A DNA stretch of 64,000 nt from Lactarius indigo (taxonomy: Eukaryota; Basidiomycota; Agaricomycetes; Russulales; Russulaceae), in NCBI GenBank assembly GCA_025766275.1, contig JAFKAC010000008.1, forward strand, positions 62,001-126,000. Reading direction: 5' to 3'. A program made the translations under genes and the position numbers. The notes beneath the pieces are model-generated. The model did no database searches. It had not been told where the DNA came from and saw only the letters and a program-made list of their open reading frames with translations. How positions within the stretch are numbered: position 1 is the stretch's first letter; the number at the start of each line of letters is the position of its first letter. Below are positions 21,643 to 34,331 of the stretch, piece by piece.

Positions 21643-23625
21643 TCACGCCGTCGTAGCCTCGTGCCGTCTGCCCGTCCCAGCACTAGTACTAGCGTTAGCG
21701 CCAGCATCGTACGCCGCGCGCACTCGCGCACAAAATGCGCCGTCTGCGTGCACGCGGAAGCCCGTGCGCGCGAGCAGAGCGGCGGTGCGCAGCGCTGCCG
21801 TATGCGCCGCTTCCGTACGCGCGGCGCGTGCGAATCCCGGCGAGTGGTTCTGTGCGCCGTCCGGGGATGGGATCGCTGTAAATTGCGTTCGCGTTAGTTC
21901 TGGAGAGGGGAGGGTATAGGGACGATCGCGTACTAAATATTGGGTGTAGTGCGGGAAGCGCTGACAGGGGGGGGAATAGGTCAGTACACAACGTGATAGT
22001 TTACTGGTGGATTACCGTGAGAGACGTTTCCCTGTAGTTAATTAGGGCCGTGAGCATTTGTTCGTTTTTTTTCGTGGTGAAATTGAACGGGGAGCTTACA
22101 AAGTCAGTCGAGGCGGAGGCTGGGCTCGTGGACCAGTACGAGGGTATGCCGTAGCACCTGTGGGCCGTCGAGGACAAGTCCTCAGCTAAAACGAGGGAGG
22201 GGGGAATTCATTTAGAAGATCATAAATTGAGTTGGCTGGCCTACCGAGGACGGGGTTCTGGCGCAGATCAAGGTAGCGCTCGCCTAGCGCGACCTCGTGG
22301 CGACACCCAGTCGCGCTTCCGCCGGATCTACGAAGGGGACCAAGTCATATCGTTCGCCGACGGTATGTGCGTGCGTGAAGTGGATACCCTTAGCAGTCAC
22401 AACGACAAGAAAGGGGGGGGAGGTCGCGCACTCGAGGCATCGCACCACGCGCTCACGCAACGGCTCGAGCGCGTCCCGCGTTTCCGCACGGACGGACCAC
22501 GACACCTTTGCGTAATCAGGAATGACTGTAGCGTAGCGTATTAGCGTTTTCGCTTATATCTTTTTTTTCTAACACGTGGGGAGAACTCTTACTGTTCGGC
22601 GCCCAATCACGTCCAGAGATGACGCCGTGCACGCGCTGCTCGGGGCGGATCTGCTGGCGAAGCGCGGAGATGCCCGCATATGCCACGAATGCCGCGTCGA
22701 GCGCGTTCACGCCGTCCCAAGGCGCATACCCTGCGTGGGCGCTGCGGCAGGCAGAGCCCCCTGCGTCAGCGGCCGCGCGAGGAAACCAGAGGACGCCAGC
22801 CACGTACGTTTGTCCGAAATATTCGACCGAGAGGGATTGGAGGGCGAGGGAGGACACGAATCCCACTTCCTGCGTTTCGCCCGCTATGGGGTGGCACCTG
22901 TGACCCATGTGTAGCAGCACAGGAATCATAGAGGGCGCTTGCCAAAAACATACATGATGCAGACGTCCATGTCGGTGTAGGCGCCACGGTCCATCAGGAT
23001 CTGCTTTCCGGCGCCGCTCTCCTCGGCTAGGAAGGGGGGGCAGACGTTTCAGTGGTCAAACATCCCATGATTTTTGACGACGTACCAGGTGTGCCGAGCA
23101 GGACGACCGTCCCTGGGACATCGTGTTTCTCTAGGGCAGCCCGGAGCGCGAGCGCGACGCCGACACCCGCCATGGCGATGAGATTGTGCCCGCATGCGTG
23201 TCCGATACCCGGCAACGCGTCCATTTCAGCATTCACACCGACGGTGCGACCCCGGATGCCACGCTTGAATTCGGCGCGCCATGCGGTGGCCAGGCCGAGG
23301 TAATGCCGGGTCACGGTAAAGCCACGCGAGGACATGAATTCGGTTAGACAATCATGCGCATATCTGCAATGTTGCAATGCACGTGTCAGTCGCGTCGTTG
23401 GATCAGTTGTGCGATATTAATGAAGACGGAACACATGTGGAAAAAAAAAGAGAGAATACCGACCGTTCCTCGAAGCGAAGCTCAGGGTGGTCTGAAGCGC
23501 ATATATGTTTGTCTTTACTTTTGTCTGCTGCTGTCTCGCTCACCATGAATATCTAGGCTCAACTTCCGCAATTCGGGTTCGAGCTCGCGGAGAGTATCTT
23601 CGATGGTCTTCATCGCGTCTGACAT
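21643..23625 (-). CDS. M20 family metallopeptidase/amidohydrolase (PM20D2-like)
   Basis: Zinc-dependent amidohydrolase or dipeptidase of 420 aa; the animal relative PM20D2 hydrolyses beta-alanyl-lysine-type dipeptides. Twelve exons: 23625-23544, 23491-23464, 23363-23086, 23026-22954, 22897-22808, 22741-22593, 22525-22432, 22327-22245, 22185-22100, 22031-22016, 21960-21934, 21899-21643. They sum exactly in frame, including two very small ones (16 and 27 nt). Metal-site motifs in order are NAEMDALPGIGHACGHN, GTPAEESGAGK, IMCHPIAG, the dimerisation-domain TAHAGYAPWDGVNALDA, and a C-terminal DGAQNHSPGF with the last His ligand. WAPNIIPDYAK and YLDLRQNPVL are family signatures. No signal peptide, so probably cytosolic. 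The substrate is unknown. Confidence 0.93.
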
Positions 23626-24362
23626 GTAGTCTTTCTCGGACGTAGCCCAAGGGTATGGAGGGGGTTGTCCAGTCTCTCGCTTTGCGCTGCCAAAGTCACA
23701 GCTGCTGGCGATCCTTACATATCCCGGCTATCCCACAAGGTCATTAGCACTCAAAAGTCAATACGGGATAGAACTGACAAGCTCTTCTGGGAGGGCTTTC
23801 TCAGGCGAAGACGCACGCGGGGCGCTTTCCCCCTGTCGAGGGACGTGCTGACCCACCCGTTGCCGGCGCGATCCGGCCAAAAGCCCTGAAAAGCATCCAG
23901 ACCGCTCGTGGGGGAGATTGGGGGTCATCTTTTCGCTGGCGTGAGGTCGGACCTAAGCTAAGACTCTTAGGGAACCTCAGGTCGTTTTATAAGCACCAGA
24001 GTCGGGGGGGTGGCGGCCCCGTGGTGCACGCGCGCCATCACAAATCCAGAGTTCAGATGGATTGCGTGGGTGCGTTTGTCGCCCCTCCGCGGTTGTCGGA
24101 CGTTCTGCCGGCTTCGCTCTGTAGACCGTTGCCGATTGAGATATCATTCTAAAAGGGTGCGATTAGCCACCGAAGCATTAATGGTACGATTTCTTAAAGT
24201 ACGGCAAGAAAAACAGGGGTGTAACAGGATTTCCCGCCGTCCTGGACATGAAAGCACGGCGGGACCAGAGACCAAGGCAGGTACGTATAGAAGATCCTCG
24301 GCCTAGTATCCAGAAAGATCAACAGACTTGGACCTGATATGTCTGGATTTAAGATTTGCCGG
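23626..24362. other. Intergenic region, nothing recognised
   Basis: It contains the upstream flank of the M20 gene (high-coordinate side of its ATG) and the 3' flank of the next minus-strand gene. Short open frames only. Confidence 0.5.
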
Positions 24363-25478
24363 TCAAGCAGTGAGTCTCTGGAATATTTGTCCGATAACAC
24401 TTCCATTCTCGGTGAAGTTGTCCTCTCCGCTGAAGCCCAACCTCAGGCGCCCTGAACGGCTATATAGACGGGCAAGGTCACCAGTGCTGGTGAGACCCGG
24501 TGTAGGAGGTGGGACGTTCCCGATGAGGACTACAGTTTCACTGTTGGTCGCTCTCTCAACCCGCGCAAACGCTGCGAGGGCGGGAAGCAGTTCTATGTCA
24601 CCGCGCCGTCCCCGAAGTTCCACAAGTCCAGAAAAGCTCCGTGGAATAAGAAGTGAGATATTACCTACAACAAAGGAAAGTCAGTACCATGCCTCAATCC
24701 CCAGATGATAAGAAAGAAGTCTGGTATGGAACAGGCACAGCCCCCATTTGGATATTCAAATACAGTGGCGGGGGGTGGGGCCTCGCACTTACCCATCCGA
24801 GAATATGCGTCGAAATGAACAACCCTCGAGGGAGACTTGGAGACCTGAACTACTGGTGTCAGATCCATACCACATCGGCAATGAAACGAGCTGGCGCACA
24901 AGCTCTAGAACGATGTTACCGGAGCGCGTCGTGGAACGAATAGTCGCTATCGCGGGTACGGCCGATTCTCCACCCACTCGGAGAGTAGCAAAGATGTTAC
25001 CCCGCCGGGAATCTAGCTTGGCAGTCGGGGCTCCCACTGTCATGTTGTGGAAGCGGCGAGGCCTCCGCCCTGCGCGGTTTTCAACTAATAACTGCAGTAG
25101 GGATTGATTCGTAGATTGAGGGGCCAACGGATCAAGAAGCCAAGAACCTGGGGAGCGTGGATCAATATTGACATTATTGCGCCTACCGTAAAGCTCCCAC
25201 AGACCTCTAATGGTTTCAAACACAGTGGACACGTTTACGCCATTGGTTGGAACAGTCGGCGGCACAGCTAACGAAGCGGAGGCCGGGGCTGGGGTATATG
25301 GAGGTGGTGATGAAGGTCCAGCCTCGGGAGCGTACTGCTGGAGAGCGCGTTGCTGGGAAGCGTACTGTAGTTGAATAGTAGTTAGCCAACCGTGATCCCG
25401 TCATAGTAAAGTAACGGAAGTTACATATTCGTCGAGTTCTGTCTTTTCATAACGAGCATCGCGAAGCTTTTCATCCAT
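24363..25478 (-). CDS. DUF7330-like fungal protein, paralogue A
   Basis: Protein of unknown function, 290 aa, resembling the fungal DUF7330 family as I recall it. Exons 25478-25425, 25364-24900, 24844-24793 and 24664-24363 sum in frame, with intron phases 0, 0, 1. The N-terminus is charged (MDEKLRDARYEKTELDEY), followed by a Gln/Pro-rich linker (SSPPPYTPAP). From SWLLDPLAP onward the protein shows a repeated pattern of Ser/Thr-Arg-x-Gly-x-Ile plus a beta strand: SRRGNIFATLRV, TRSGNIVLEL, SRMGNISLLIP, GRRGDIELLPAL, SRSGRLRLGFSGED. Such regular strand-turn units suggest a beta-helix, like DUF4097-type adhesin domains (inference). No signal peptide or membrane segment. The ATG at 25478 is the first that fits; an upstream exon cannot be excluded. 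Paralogue of the gene at 27653. Confidence 0.82.
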
Positions 25479-27652
25479 GTCAGGAGATTAAAGAATTCGC
25501 TATAGAAGGTGGATAGGGACGAGCGATTCTTGGGGTTGTGGAAAGGCGAGTCGAAAACATTGTAATGAAGGGCTGCATATAAACGGTAAGGAGAGGCGCT
25601 CGCACTGGTGCGCAATCTGGGACCTGAGTGCAGTAACTTACGTGTATCGGAGGGCCATCCGAGTCTCTCAGCTCAGTTGTTGCCCGACCACTCTTCAAAA
25701 GCTTCAACCGTAGTTGGAATGGTCAAGTACAGCCCACAAGCAAGGTAACCGGCATTTTGTTATCCGAGTCCCTAATAGCCTCAAGGACAGCAAAAACGAA
25801 AAGTGCAGTGGAAAATGCGGTGCGTGCTGCAGTGTAATAATAGACAGACAAGCAACTTGCAGTGATGGGCGCCAGCTCGTCGCGCGAGCATCACTGGCGG
25901 ACTCCACTTGCCCTTGATAGCAGCACCCAACTTTCGCAATGATGGATAGGTGTTGCCGGCGGCAAGCTCACCGTGACTTCAAGTTACCGTCGGCACACCA
26001 TGGGACGTTCCGTGCTGCGCTTTGCTCCCTTGTCCCCATTTATTCGCCGCATGCCGCTCATAACATCCATATTTGAACAGCCGATCGGAGATGCGCGATA
26101 TTTTACACGAAGATCGAGACTCTAGTCGAAGTCATCGGTCAGATGAGCAGAAGATTTCTCACTTTTGTGATTCGGCTGTGATCCAACATAGCATAGAATG
26201 ATAGACGCTCCAATAGTCGACACGAGGACTTGCCGCAATGCGCAGCACCTTCCCTGTACCACCAACGCGAACTGCACTCAGAGGTTTTACCCATCACACG
26301 TGTCATCTTCGGCCTTGGGACTGTATTTCACCCGGCCGCTCTCATAGTTGAGAAAGACACCGTAACGTTCTGATCGTCGATCAGTGAACTTACCATTTAC
26401 CACTCGAGGCGTGGCTCTTCGGATAAACCGAAGGAACGTCCATGATGTGCAAACAGTAGAACCTAGTCGATGCTACGAATATCACGGCAACAGAAAGATA
26501 CCACTCTCCGATTTCTATGTTCATCGCTTTCTTATTCACCGTACAGCAGCAACAGGTATCATATATTGCCATAATCTCGAGACCGATCACGCGTTTGCCC
26601 GAATACGAGACCCCAGCCAGTCAGCGCATCAGCGGCAGCCCATGATCGATGCATGATCCCTAGCGGGTTTAATTATAGACCTTCCTTAATTCTGAGAGGG
26701 CTCACAATCAAGTGGAGCGGAAACGCCACATCGCCACCACATCACCCCGTGTTAAGGCCGGTCAGGCCTCGGAGATACTCTGAGGGTAACACAATCTAAT
26801 AAATCCCGGCTTAATATGACTCCTGATAAGCATCCTAACCACCAACTGCTGACTTTCTCGAAGACGTTAGTCCGAGTCAGATACAGATGGAGATATTCTC
26901 GCTTCACTGGAGCTCATAGCCAGGCCGCTGGAAAGAGGAACGAAACTGCGATGCGATGCAAGGCGACCAAAAATCATTCAAAGCACAGCACCCCACAGAC
27001 TTTTTTTTGTTGATGATGTGCCCAAAATAAGATGATTAATTCGGCGGCATTCGCGAAACTGCGTGTCCAAAGGTGACAAAAAAAGCAAGTCTCCATTGTT
27101 GATGACGAATTACAGATCTCGCCCTGGATGTCACGGACGTACAATGTCACCGCGTTTGAAATGAAATGCTGCTGCCGGCGTATCGCCCAGTGCTGCCACG
27201 ATGGCGAGTTGGCGTCAACCGGGGGAAGTTCAATGGGCGCTAGCAATCAGCTAGGGCCACTGTAAGCACGCCTAATGGATTTACGTGTTGCAATACAACT
27301 TCTCTGTTGTATTGACAGGGCATCGTGGGAGCATGCTATTGGCACGACGCGTTGGAATCGGGGTTTTTTCCAATGTACGCCAACGTTTGCACAGGATCAA
27401 CTGCGCAAAGTTTTCGTCTCTGTTTTCTGGGAAAAGTCGGAAAACCAAATGCCTGGGTTTCATTTTTCTGCGGGGGGAAAGGGCGCAGTGGGCTACTATT
27501 TTGAGTAAGTGCGGTACACAGTACAGGAAACATGAGAGAGAATGATTATGGTAAGTTCACATGGTAAAAACTAATCGAACAATACATCAGAAAGCCCATC
27601 TCAGAAAAGAGAAAACTCTACAAGTAGTAAGATGCACCCCGCGCTTCGGTAG
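25479..27652. other. Intergenic region between the two DUF7330-like genes
   Basis: About 2.2 kb with no recognised gene. A minus-strand open stretch from an ATG at 25707 (MKLLKSGRATTELRDSDGPP) precedes paralogue A and ends in a possible GTAAGT donor, so it could be a 5' exon or leader. The rest shows only short frames. Confidence 0.45.
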
Positions 27653-28759
27653 TCATGACTTGGAGACCAACGGCGTTATGAGTTTCTGCATCATGAGCTT
27701 CTGCACCATTTGTACGGCCTGTTCAATCAATTTGGGGGGCTCAGTGAAATAGTCTTCTCCGCTGAACCCCAACCTGACACGCCCATGCCGAGAGTAGAGC
27801 CGAGCAGTGTCAGTGATGCTGTCTGAGCCCACCTGGGGCATCGGACCATCACCAATGAGAACAGTGGTTTCTTTGTCTTTAGTCTTCACTATGCGACCAA
27901 AAGCTGCTAATGCCGGAAGCACCTCCACCGAACCATAACGAGTAGAGAGCTGGACGAGGCCACAGAAATTCCGCGGGACGAGAAGGGTCACGCTGCCTAC
28001 AGTGTCAAATAAGTCAGCAAAAAGAGTTTTCCTAGTACGGCAGGACATAGACAGGGCCCAGTAGCATGGAAAAGTGGAAATCGGACATAACTTACCTTTG
28101 CGTGAAGAAGCATCAATATGCACGGTTCTCATTGGAGCGATAGAGACCTGCGCTGCGTCAGGATGATTCAAAATAACAGGTGGATCAACTGACTAGGTCG
28201 AGGACTATGTTGCCACTGCGTGTCTCCGAGCGGATTGTAGCAGTTGAACGGACAGAGGAGTCTCCAGTGACGCGGAGTGTCGCCTGTACACCGCCATGGC
28301 GAGAGCTAAACTTCGCGGTCGGAGGAACCGTCTTTGAAGGGCGAAAGCGCTTCTTCTTCTTTGATGGCTGACCATCAAGGAATATTTGTACAAGGTTTTG
28401 TGTGGGCAACACGGCAGCCAGAGGATCAAGTGACCAAGAACCTGCTTGCGTTTCTAGGGTTTGACCGAAATACAGATGCTTCTCAAACATACCTCGGATT
28501 ACTTCCTGCTTCGTGCACATATATAGGCCATTGACGGGAAAGCTGAATGGTGCCGCAGCCTGTCTGTTTCTTGATAGAGACATTGCCCTTGAGGGTTCTA
28601 TTGGATACGCAGGTGGCTCATCCTCAGGGACAGAAGGAGGCTATGTGGGTCGACTGTTAGGAACCAAAAAGTCATGGTATACTCTGAACTTACCAATGTA
28701 TGGTGGACATCGGGCTTGTTTGCCATGGGTGGGTTTTGTTCCATCGAGTCGATAATCAT
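27653..28759 (-). CDS. DUF7330-like fungal protein, paralogue B
   Basis: 302-aa paralogue of the gene at 24363, on the same strand. Exons 28759-28694, 28640-28194, 28147-28096 and 27996-27653 have the same number and phases (0, 0, 1) as paralogue A, and the last three introns cut at equivalent residues. The repeated strand-turn units are SRHGGVQATLRV, TRSGNIVLDL, SRKGSVTLLVP, TRYGSVEVLPAL and SRHGRVRLGFSGED. The N-terminal 50 residues differ fully from paralogue A (MIIDSMEQNPPMANKPDVHH, then a Pro-rich segment). The C-terminus has a longer amphipathic tail (KLIEQAVQMVQKLMMQKL). A basic run KKKKR precedes the first repeat. Function unknown; probably soluble. Confidence 0.83.
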
Positions 28760-30286
28760 TTTGAAATAGACGAGTAGACGGAGAGTTGATATAGTGTGCT
28801 GATACCCTGAGTGACTTGTGCTACAGGGGCCAATGGGAGTCGCAAGAGGTTTATCATCGTTACGCCCACAGCCTTATTTAAACTGCGGAACGTGACACCA
28901 CCCTGCACAGTCATGCATGACTGCGCAAGGCGCTGCTGCTGGATATGCATCCGGCGGAGTGCTTCGTAATGGAGCTGACCCGGGCCGTTATTTCTTCTGA
29001 TCGTACACAGCCTACTCGGGCCGCGCTGGCAAATGTTGCGCGTGCAACGAATGGGGGTGGCTTGGTCCAGTATCAAACCCCTCACTTCACCACTGATGCA
29101 TGTTGACGTTTCCGAGTTACCTCGCAAGATGACGAGTTCGAATTGATACTTGGACTATGAAGCTTATGAAGCTGTGAAGACCAACGCTCTCTAGCCCTTG
29201 TGTGGTCTAAGTCGAACGGTCGTCCTTAATGCTCCACCGGCTAGCAGGCACCTCACGTAGTACTTACCAGCAACAATGTTGTTGTGAAGTGAATACCAAG
29301 CATCACAGTAGTACAAGAGCGTACGAGGTCACGTAGATCGGACCCGGGGACGCCAAAAGCTGGGACACGGAGGAGAATGTGGATGACAGTCAAGCTCCGT
29401 GAATGAGCAAAGTCAGACGGACCACGGTGACACTCTTCGGAGTGTTTGGAGTCTGCAGAATGGCCCAAACATGAGAGCACGGTGCGCACGGTACGCTATA
29501 TGGTGAACGACCTTAATATGTTGCTGGGGCGTGGCATTGCTCCGTCGCTCGTAAGTTGACTCTCAACTTCTCGATCGTCTGCCGACTTAACGCCCCGCTG
29601 CAGCTCGTATCCCCACATTTATCGTACTCAGGCAGCATGGCCTTAAGCTCTCAGAGTACTCAGACTTGATGTGGGTTGTCTCCCTGTTCGTCTCGTCTCG
29701 TCCTGTCCTGTCTGAGGTAATGGTGAGGAGGGCATTTTCACCGTCGCTGGTGCCTATGTCTCAGAGATTGTTGGGTCTGACTCTCATTAGATTTCACACA
29801 GTTCCGGGAAATGTGATGATTCACCCGTACGCAGCAGCGGGATGTCCAACGTCTTGCTAATGGTTAGTACGCTGCGCTTCGCCCATGAGTCGATCAGCAG
29901 CTAGTGCTGTCGTCCACTTTACTAATTGAGACCGTTACGTGCAGGCATCGACTCCTTGCCTATTCTCCGCGCTGTTTCTCGGCAGTATTCGAGTACCGAT
30001 GTAGTCGCGGGGCAGCACCCAGCTGCGCCGCTCTCGACTAAGTTAGAGGGTTCGGGGGATATAGCAATGATGAAATGGGATGTAATTATATGCGTGTCGT
30101 GAATGCCATCCTCGACGCTTTTAGTAAATCGTTTAATGGGAACGAGACGGGGTAGGACCAATGAAGATAGACGTGATCGATTGGCCTACAAAGTGTCAAT
30201 GAGAGCTACTCCCTATGAGCTTAGGTGAGTACTCCTCTATCGTTTACGCTCGACGCAAAAATGGGGAGACCTACGAGCGTAACCAG
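28760..30286. other. Intergenic region, nothing recognised
   Basis: About 1.5 kb between paralogue B and uL30m. Both strands contain only short frames without motifs. No tRNA or repeat array seen. Confidence 0.45.
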
Positions 30287-30730
30287 TCACGGTGACCCAA
30301 CCTTCGATCCAACCACGACGAACCCGCGCGGGGCCTTGCGTTCCGCTCTCTGCTGTCCCGCTGTCCGCACTGCGCTCGCGGGCACATTTTCCACCTCGAC
30401 GAGTTCTTTCACGGCGAGTATCATGCCGGCGGCCTCGGGCGTGTGCAAGTGGTACACCGTCTGCATGCGCCGCCTCAAGCCGAGAGCGGCGAGAGTGCCC
30501 TGAACACGTTTGCCGAGAGAGATGCCAGAGCGTCGGAGGGTGACGCGGAAGTGCGTGTTTGGCTCTGGGGAGGTGGGAAGGGTTGGGGGTGGTGGTGATG
30601 ACACGAGGGCGGCGACGGTGCGGGAAGCCGTGGTGCCATTGTGAGCTCCGCGTAAATGCAGTACGCAGGGAGGTTTTGGAAGGCCGTTGAGAGTGAAAAC
30701 CCTTCGAGAGGTGGTGAGAACGGCAGACAT
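30287..30730 (-). CDS. Mitochondrial large ribosomal subunit protein uL30m
   Basis: Component of the mitochondrial 54S large subunit, the homologue of bacterial L30 and yeast MRPL33. Single exon, 147 aa. The first 55 residues are rich in Arg, Ser, Thr and Ala with few acidic residues, as expected for a mitochondrial presequence. The L30 fold follows: HFRVTLRRSGISLGKRVQGT, LAALGLRRRMQTVYH, then TPEAAGMILAVKELVEVENV. The last residues form a basic tail. The ATG at 30730 is the first in the frame and gives a suitable presequence. Length fits fungal uL30m proteins. Confidence 0.88.
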   Translation of the reverse strand: MSAVLTTSRRVFTLNGLPKPPCVLHLRGAHNGTTASRTVAALVSSPPPPTLPTSPEPNTHFRVTLRRSGISLGKRVQGTLAALGLRRRMQTVYHLHTPEAAGMILAVKELVEVENVPASAVRTAGQQRAERKAPRGFVVVGSKVGSP

Positions 30731-32101
30731 CGTCCGAAATCGGACAGGTTGAAGTAGCCTGAGCTAGACGTGCATCTGTCACGGTGTTGCAACAATGGAC
30801 TACTAATAGTAATCTTAACAATCTCACCGATAACTGGGGCGACATTGCATTGGCCGAGCGTTCTTTGACCCAACTCATACAACAGGATATGTTGCGTAGA
30901 AACCATTGGCAATCATCACAAATACCGCAATTTAAGAACCAACGACGTCCGTATACCGTATTTCATCCACTCCGTCACCTGCTCCTTCCAAGGCTCCTCT
31001 TCATTTCTCCCTTCGCTCAGCAACTTCTTCTAGCGAAGTTCCATTGACGTGCATTACAATCAAATGTTGCCTATGGGTTTCACTATTACATCCCCCCTAC
31101 TTGTGGACAGGTGATGTATCTGCCGTGGCGTACGGTAGTCAGTGTCATGAGGATCATCTGGTTTAGGAGCGTCGTCGCTGTCGTCACTGGGGAGCTTGCG
31201 AGTGAGTACCGGAATGTGTGCGTAATGTTCTTCATGGCAACTCTTCATCACATCGTGAATGTCGACAGTACTTTTCCAGTTTCAAGCTTCTTCAACTGAT
31301 GGAGTGTTGTGTGGACCGTGCCCGCGAAATCTCGGTCGAGTCTCCGTATGTCAGTAGGATCCAGTCCATAATTTGGCGTCTAAAAATGGTTGTGTTATCG
31401 AGATGCCTCAATACGACCTGCGTTTCTTACCTTCAAAAAGGTGACCGTCCCATTACTAAGCAACGCACTAAGCAACGCATGCAAGTCTTTGTTCAACAAC
31501 ACTCCATTCTGAATAACATCTATCCCACAAATTGGGGGTGGTGAAGGGTCACAAAGGGCAAAACGATATTCGATAACCTTTAGGACGTATTGTAACAGAT
31601 TGTCATCAAAGTATCACGTACGATAATTACGAACACTACCTCATCAGCTCTGCTCTTGGGAACTAGGGGTGCCGCATAGCAATGCTCCGCAGACCGTCGT
31701 GTGACGACGCAGGGCGATCCATCTCGTTTTATGACATCCTTTCTAAAATTGTAGCGGCGTGGTGTTAAATCAGTTGACGTGGATTTTCATTCAAGCCTTC
31801 GTCGTAGTCCACAAAGATACAACTCCCTGGAGAAACGGGGACTAAGTTACAGCACACAGGTTCACCCATTCATGGTTCAAAGTTGGGAAATACGACAGAC
31901 CTTCGATGATACGGCATTGGTCACGAGAACGGTTATCGACGTTCTGCAGTCATACATGATAGGTAGGGAGGGAGAACTAGTGAGAACAAAGGTAGGGGGG
32001 GCGGTGAGGAAAGCGCGATAGTACATACAGCCCTGGTTCCTTCCGAAAAATGTTAACAATAAAGCTCACCCAAGCTATCATACAACAGTCGGAAGCGCCC
32101 C
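30731..32101. other. Intergenic region, nothing recognised
   Basis: About 1.4 kb between uL30m and the P450 3' end. An imperfect repeat CTAAGCAACGCA occurs near 31457 and 31467. No gene seen. Confidence 0.45.
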
Positions 32102-33957
32102 CTATTCGTAGAGGTCCAGTGCTGCTTTCAGTAAAACTTCTGCCTCCGCAAACCGAGGGACTGCCTTGCACTCGAAAGGCATAGGGTGGCTGTTGCTCGC
32201 GGGTCAAGAAGAACACATGGAAGAAGCAAGCAAAACTACGCACGCTATACCAGAGGGAGCAAACGCGTGCATGTCCAATTCACCCACCGCACCCTCAGGA
32301 CGCTCGAAACGCATTGCCCACAACAGCGTCGCAAAGTCAATCCCGAGTGTCCCTTCCGCGACGAACCTCCCGGGGCACACCCGCCGCCCATACCCAAACG
32401 ATACGTGTCCTTCCTCCCGACCGTCCATCAGTGTCTTCACTTGGCCCCTCTCGTCTAGATACCTTGCTGGGTTGAAACTTGCCGAGTCGCTGCCAAACAC
32501 GGTCGGGTCGGAATTGATCAAGTGCATGTTCGGGAGGACCATGGTGCCTTTGGGGATGAACATGCCCTCGTACCAATCGTCCGCAGATGAGGCGTGTGGC
32601 ACGCCTAAGGGAGTCGCGGGCGACCAGCGCAGTACCTCTTTGACCATCGCGCAGATATACGGTAGAGAGGGGAGGTCGGCAAAGGTTGGTGGGCGAGCGT
32701 AGCCTACGACTTCGTCGAGTTCAGCGTGGGCACGGATTTGCACCTCTGGGTGGGCGAGAAGAGCGAGTAGCCACCAGTGCAGCGTAGTAGAGGTCGTCTC
32801 TCCACCCGCGGAACTACAGTTTGTGAGACCTTTAGACCCTCTGTGCATGTCGGGCGATACATGACGGGACGTACAGCATGTCACTGACAAGCCAAGCTCG
32901 CTCGCGTTCCGAGAGGCGATATCTTTCCTGATTCTTTATCAGTGTAGCACCGAAGCTTGCCTGATCGATTCCTTTCGCCTAGAATTCGTATTCGTACATG
33001 AACAATCCATTTCATCGGGGGGCCACCGCAGCGAGTACGAACCAGATCATCAGCAACTTTGCCGAGAAGGCGTTCGTGTCTCAGTGAATCTTGGATGAAC
33101 CAGTACTGTGTGTACCGTTTCCACTTGGCGAACCTGTACGCCACGATCAGAGGGAACCAACGATAAGTAACACGGTAAACACACCTACTCGGAATATATC
33201 TCATCCATGGGAAAAACTCAACCAGGCGCGCTCCTGGCTCTAACTCGTGCCCCACCCGTTGCACATGGTCTACGATCCCTACAATAACTGGGTCATCCTC
33301 TGATTCTACGGGGGGTAGACGGTAGTTGATGGACAGTATGATGGACCATGCATGCCGTTGGAAATGCTTCTTCATGAAATGAGTACTATTTATCAGCGCA
33401 AGCGCCAACATGATCGCTTCACGACTCTGAACGGGGTAAAAGTCTGGTACGACCGATTTCGAGAAGCCTTCCACTGCAGGACGGCGGAACCGGCGCCACC
33501 TATGGGGAATCAGCGCGGAACCAAGACAAAATGTCGAATGACACACAGGTCGCCGTATCCCGTAAAGACAAATGTGAGGTTCTCGGTCAGAAATTCGTTC
33601 AAGGAGATGAATCGCGGTCGATCGGAATATATGTTGGATCGCTTTTCAAGCAAATCGACGGCGACGCGCTGGCTGTTGACGACAAGGATGCCCCGCCCAA
33701 AGACGCTTAAGTACATCAATTCACCTGACAGGTGGGTAAGCAATTTTTGGAATAGATTGAAGGTCTAGAATGTTACCGTAGTCGTCCCTCCGTTGCGGTG
33801 ATGCCAACCAAGCGTGATCTGCGGCATGTAGAACGTCGCCAATGAGGGGTAGGCCTTTGGGACCCGGGGGAAGATTACGAAAGGCTCTCCGAGCAAGCCG
33901 GGTAATGAGCCAGAGGACAAGGCCAACGAGGGGGGTCGCAACAAGAGGGTAGGACAT
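32102..33957 (-). CDS. Cytochrome P450 monooxygenase
   Basis: Haem-thiolate monooxygenase of 495 aa, anchored in the ER by an N-terminal hydrophobic segment (PLVATPLVGLVLWLI) followed by basic residues and the NLPPGPKGLPLIGD hinge. Exons 33957-33777, 33724-33547, 33499-33185, 33133-33043, 32960-32875, 32813-32265 and 32189-32102 sum in frame. Helix C is WRRFRR, helix I is AGGETTSTTLHW, the K-helix ExxR is KEVLRW, the haem loop is FGYGRRVCPGRF, and the C-terminal PMPFECKAVPRF strand is typical of basidiomycete CYP families near CYP64/CYP5xxx. All key residues are intact. An in-frame ATG at 33999 would add 14 residues. No neighbouring synthase, transporter or regulator suggests a metabolite cluster. 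The donor of the last intron (GTTTGC) is weak. Substrate unknown. Confidence 0.93.
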
Positions 33958-34331
33958 GCTGCCCAGTATAAAAACGCGTATCGCCCGGAATGCTACCATC
34001 ACGGCAGTCAAATATCACAATTTAGAAAGTGTGGTCAAGAGTTGGTACTCACAATCCCAGATTTTGAAGATCTCGAAAATATCGCCTGGCCGACGTGTTC
34101 AAGTTCAAGTTCGAAGGCACCATTGTGAGGACCATCGATTATACCTGATAACGGGGCTGAGGTCGGTCAGGGGGGTCCGCCGCTGTCACAGTGAGAACAG
34201 TCCAGGTTCGAGCCGCATTGCGAGCCATAAAAGCATAGACGCTCGATTACATAAGAGAGCAAGCCCGAGCGGGATTCCGAGACTGATCGCTGCTAGTAAC
34301 GCCTCTGATTCCCTTTTGCTTTTGATAACCC
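33958..34331. promoter_or_regulatory. Shared bidirectional promoter region (P450 / SLA1)
   Basis: 374 bases between the two diverging start codons. A TATAAAA element lies near 33967 on the plus strand, far from SLA1 and too close to the P450 ATG to be an obvious TATA box for either. Confidence 0.5.
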
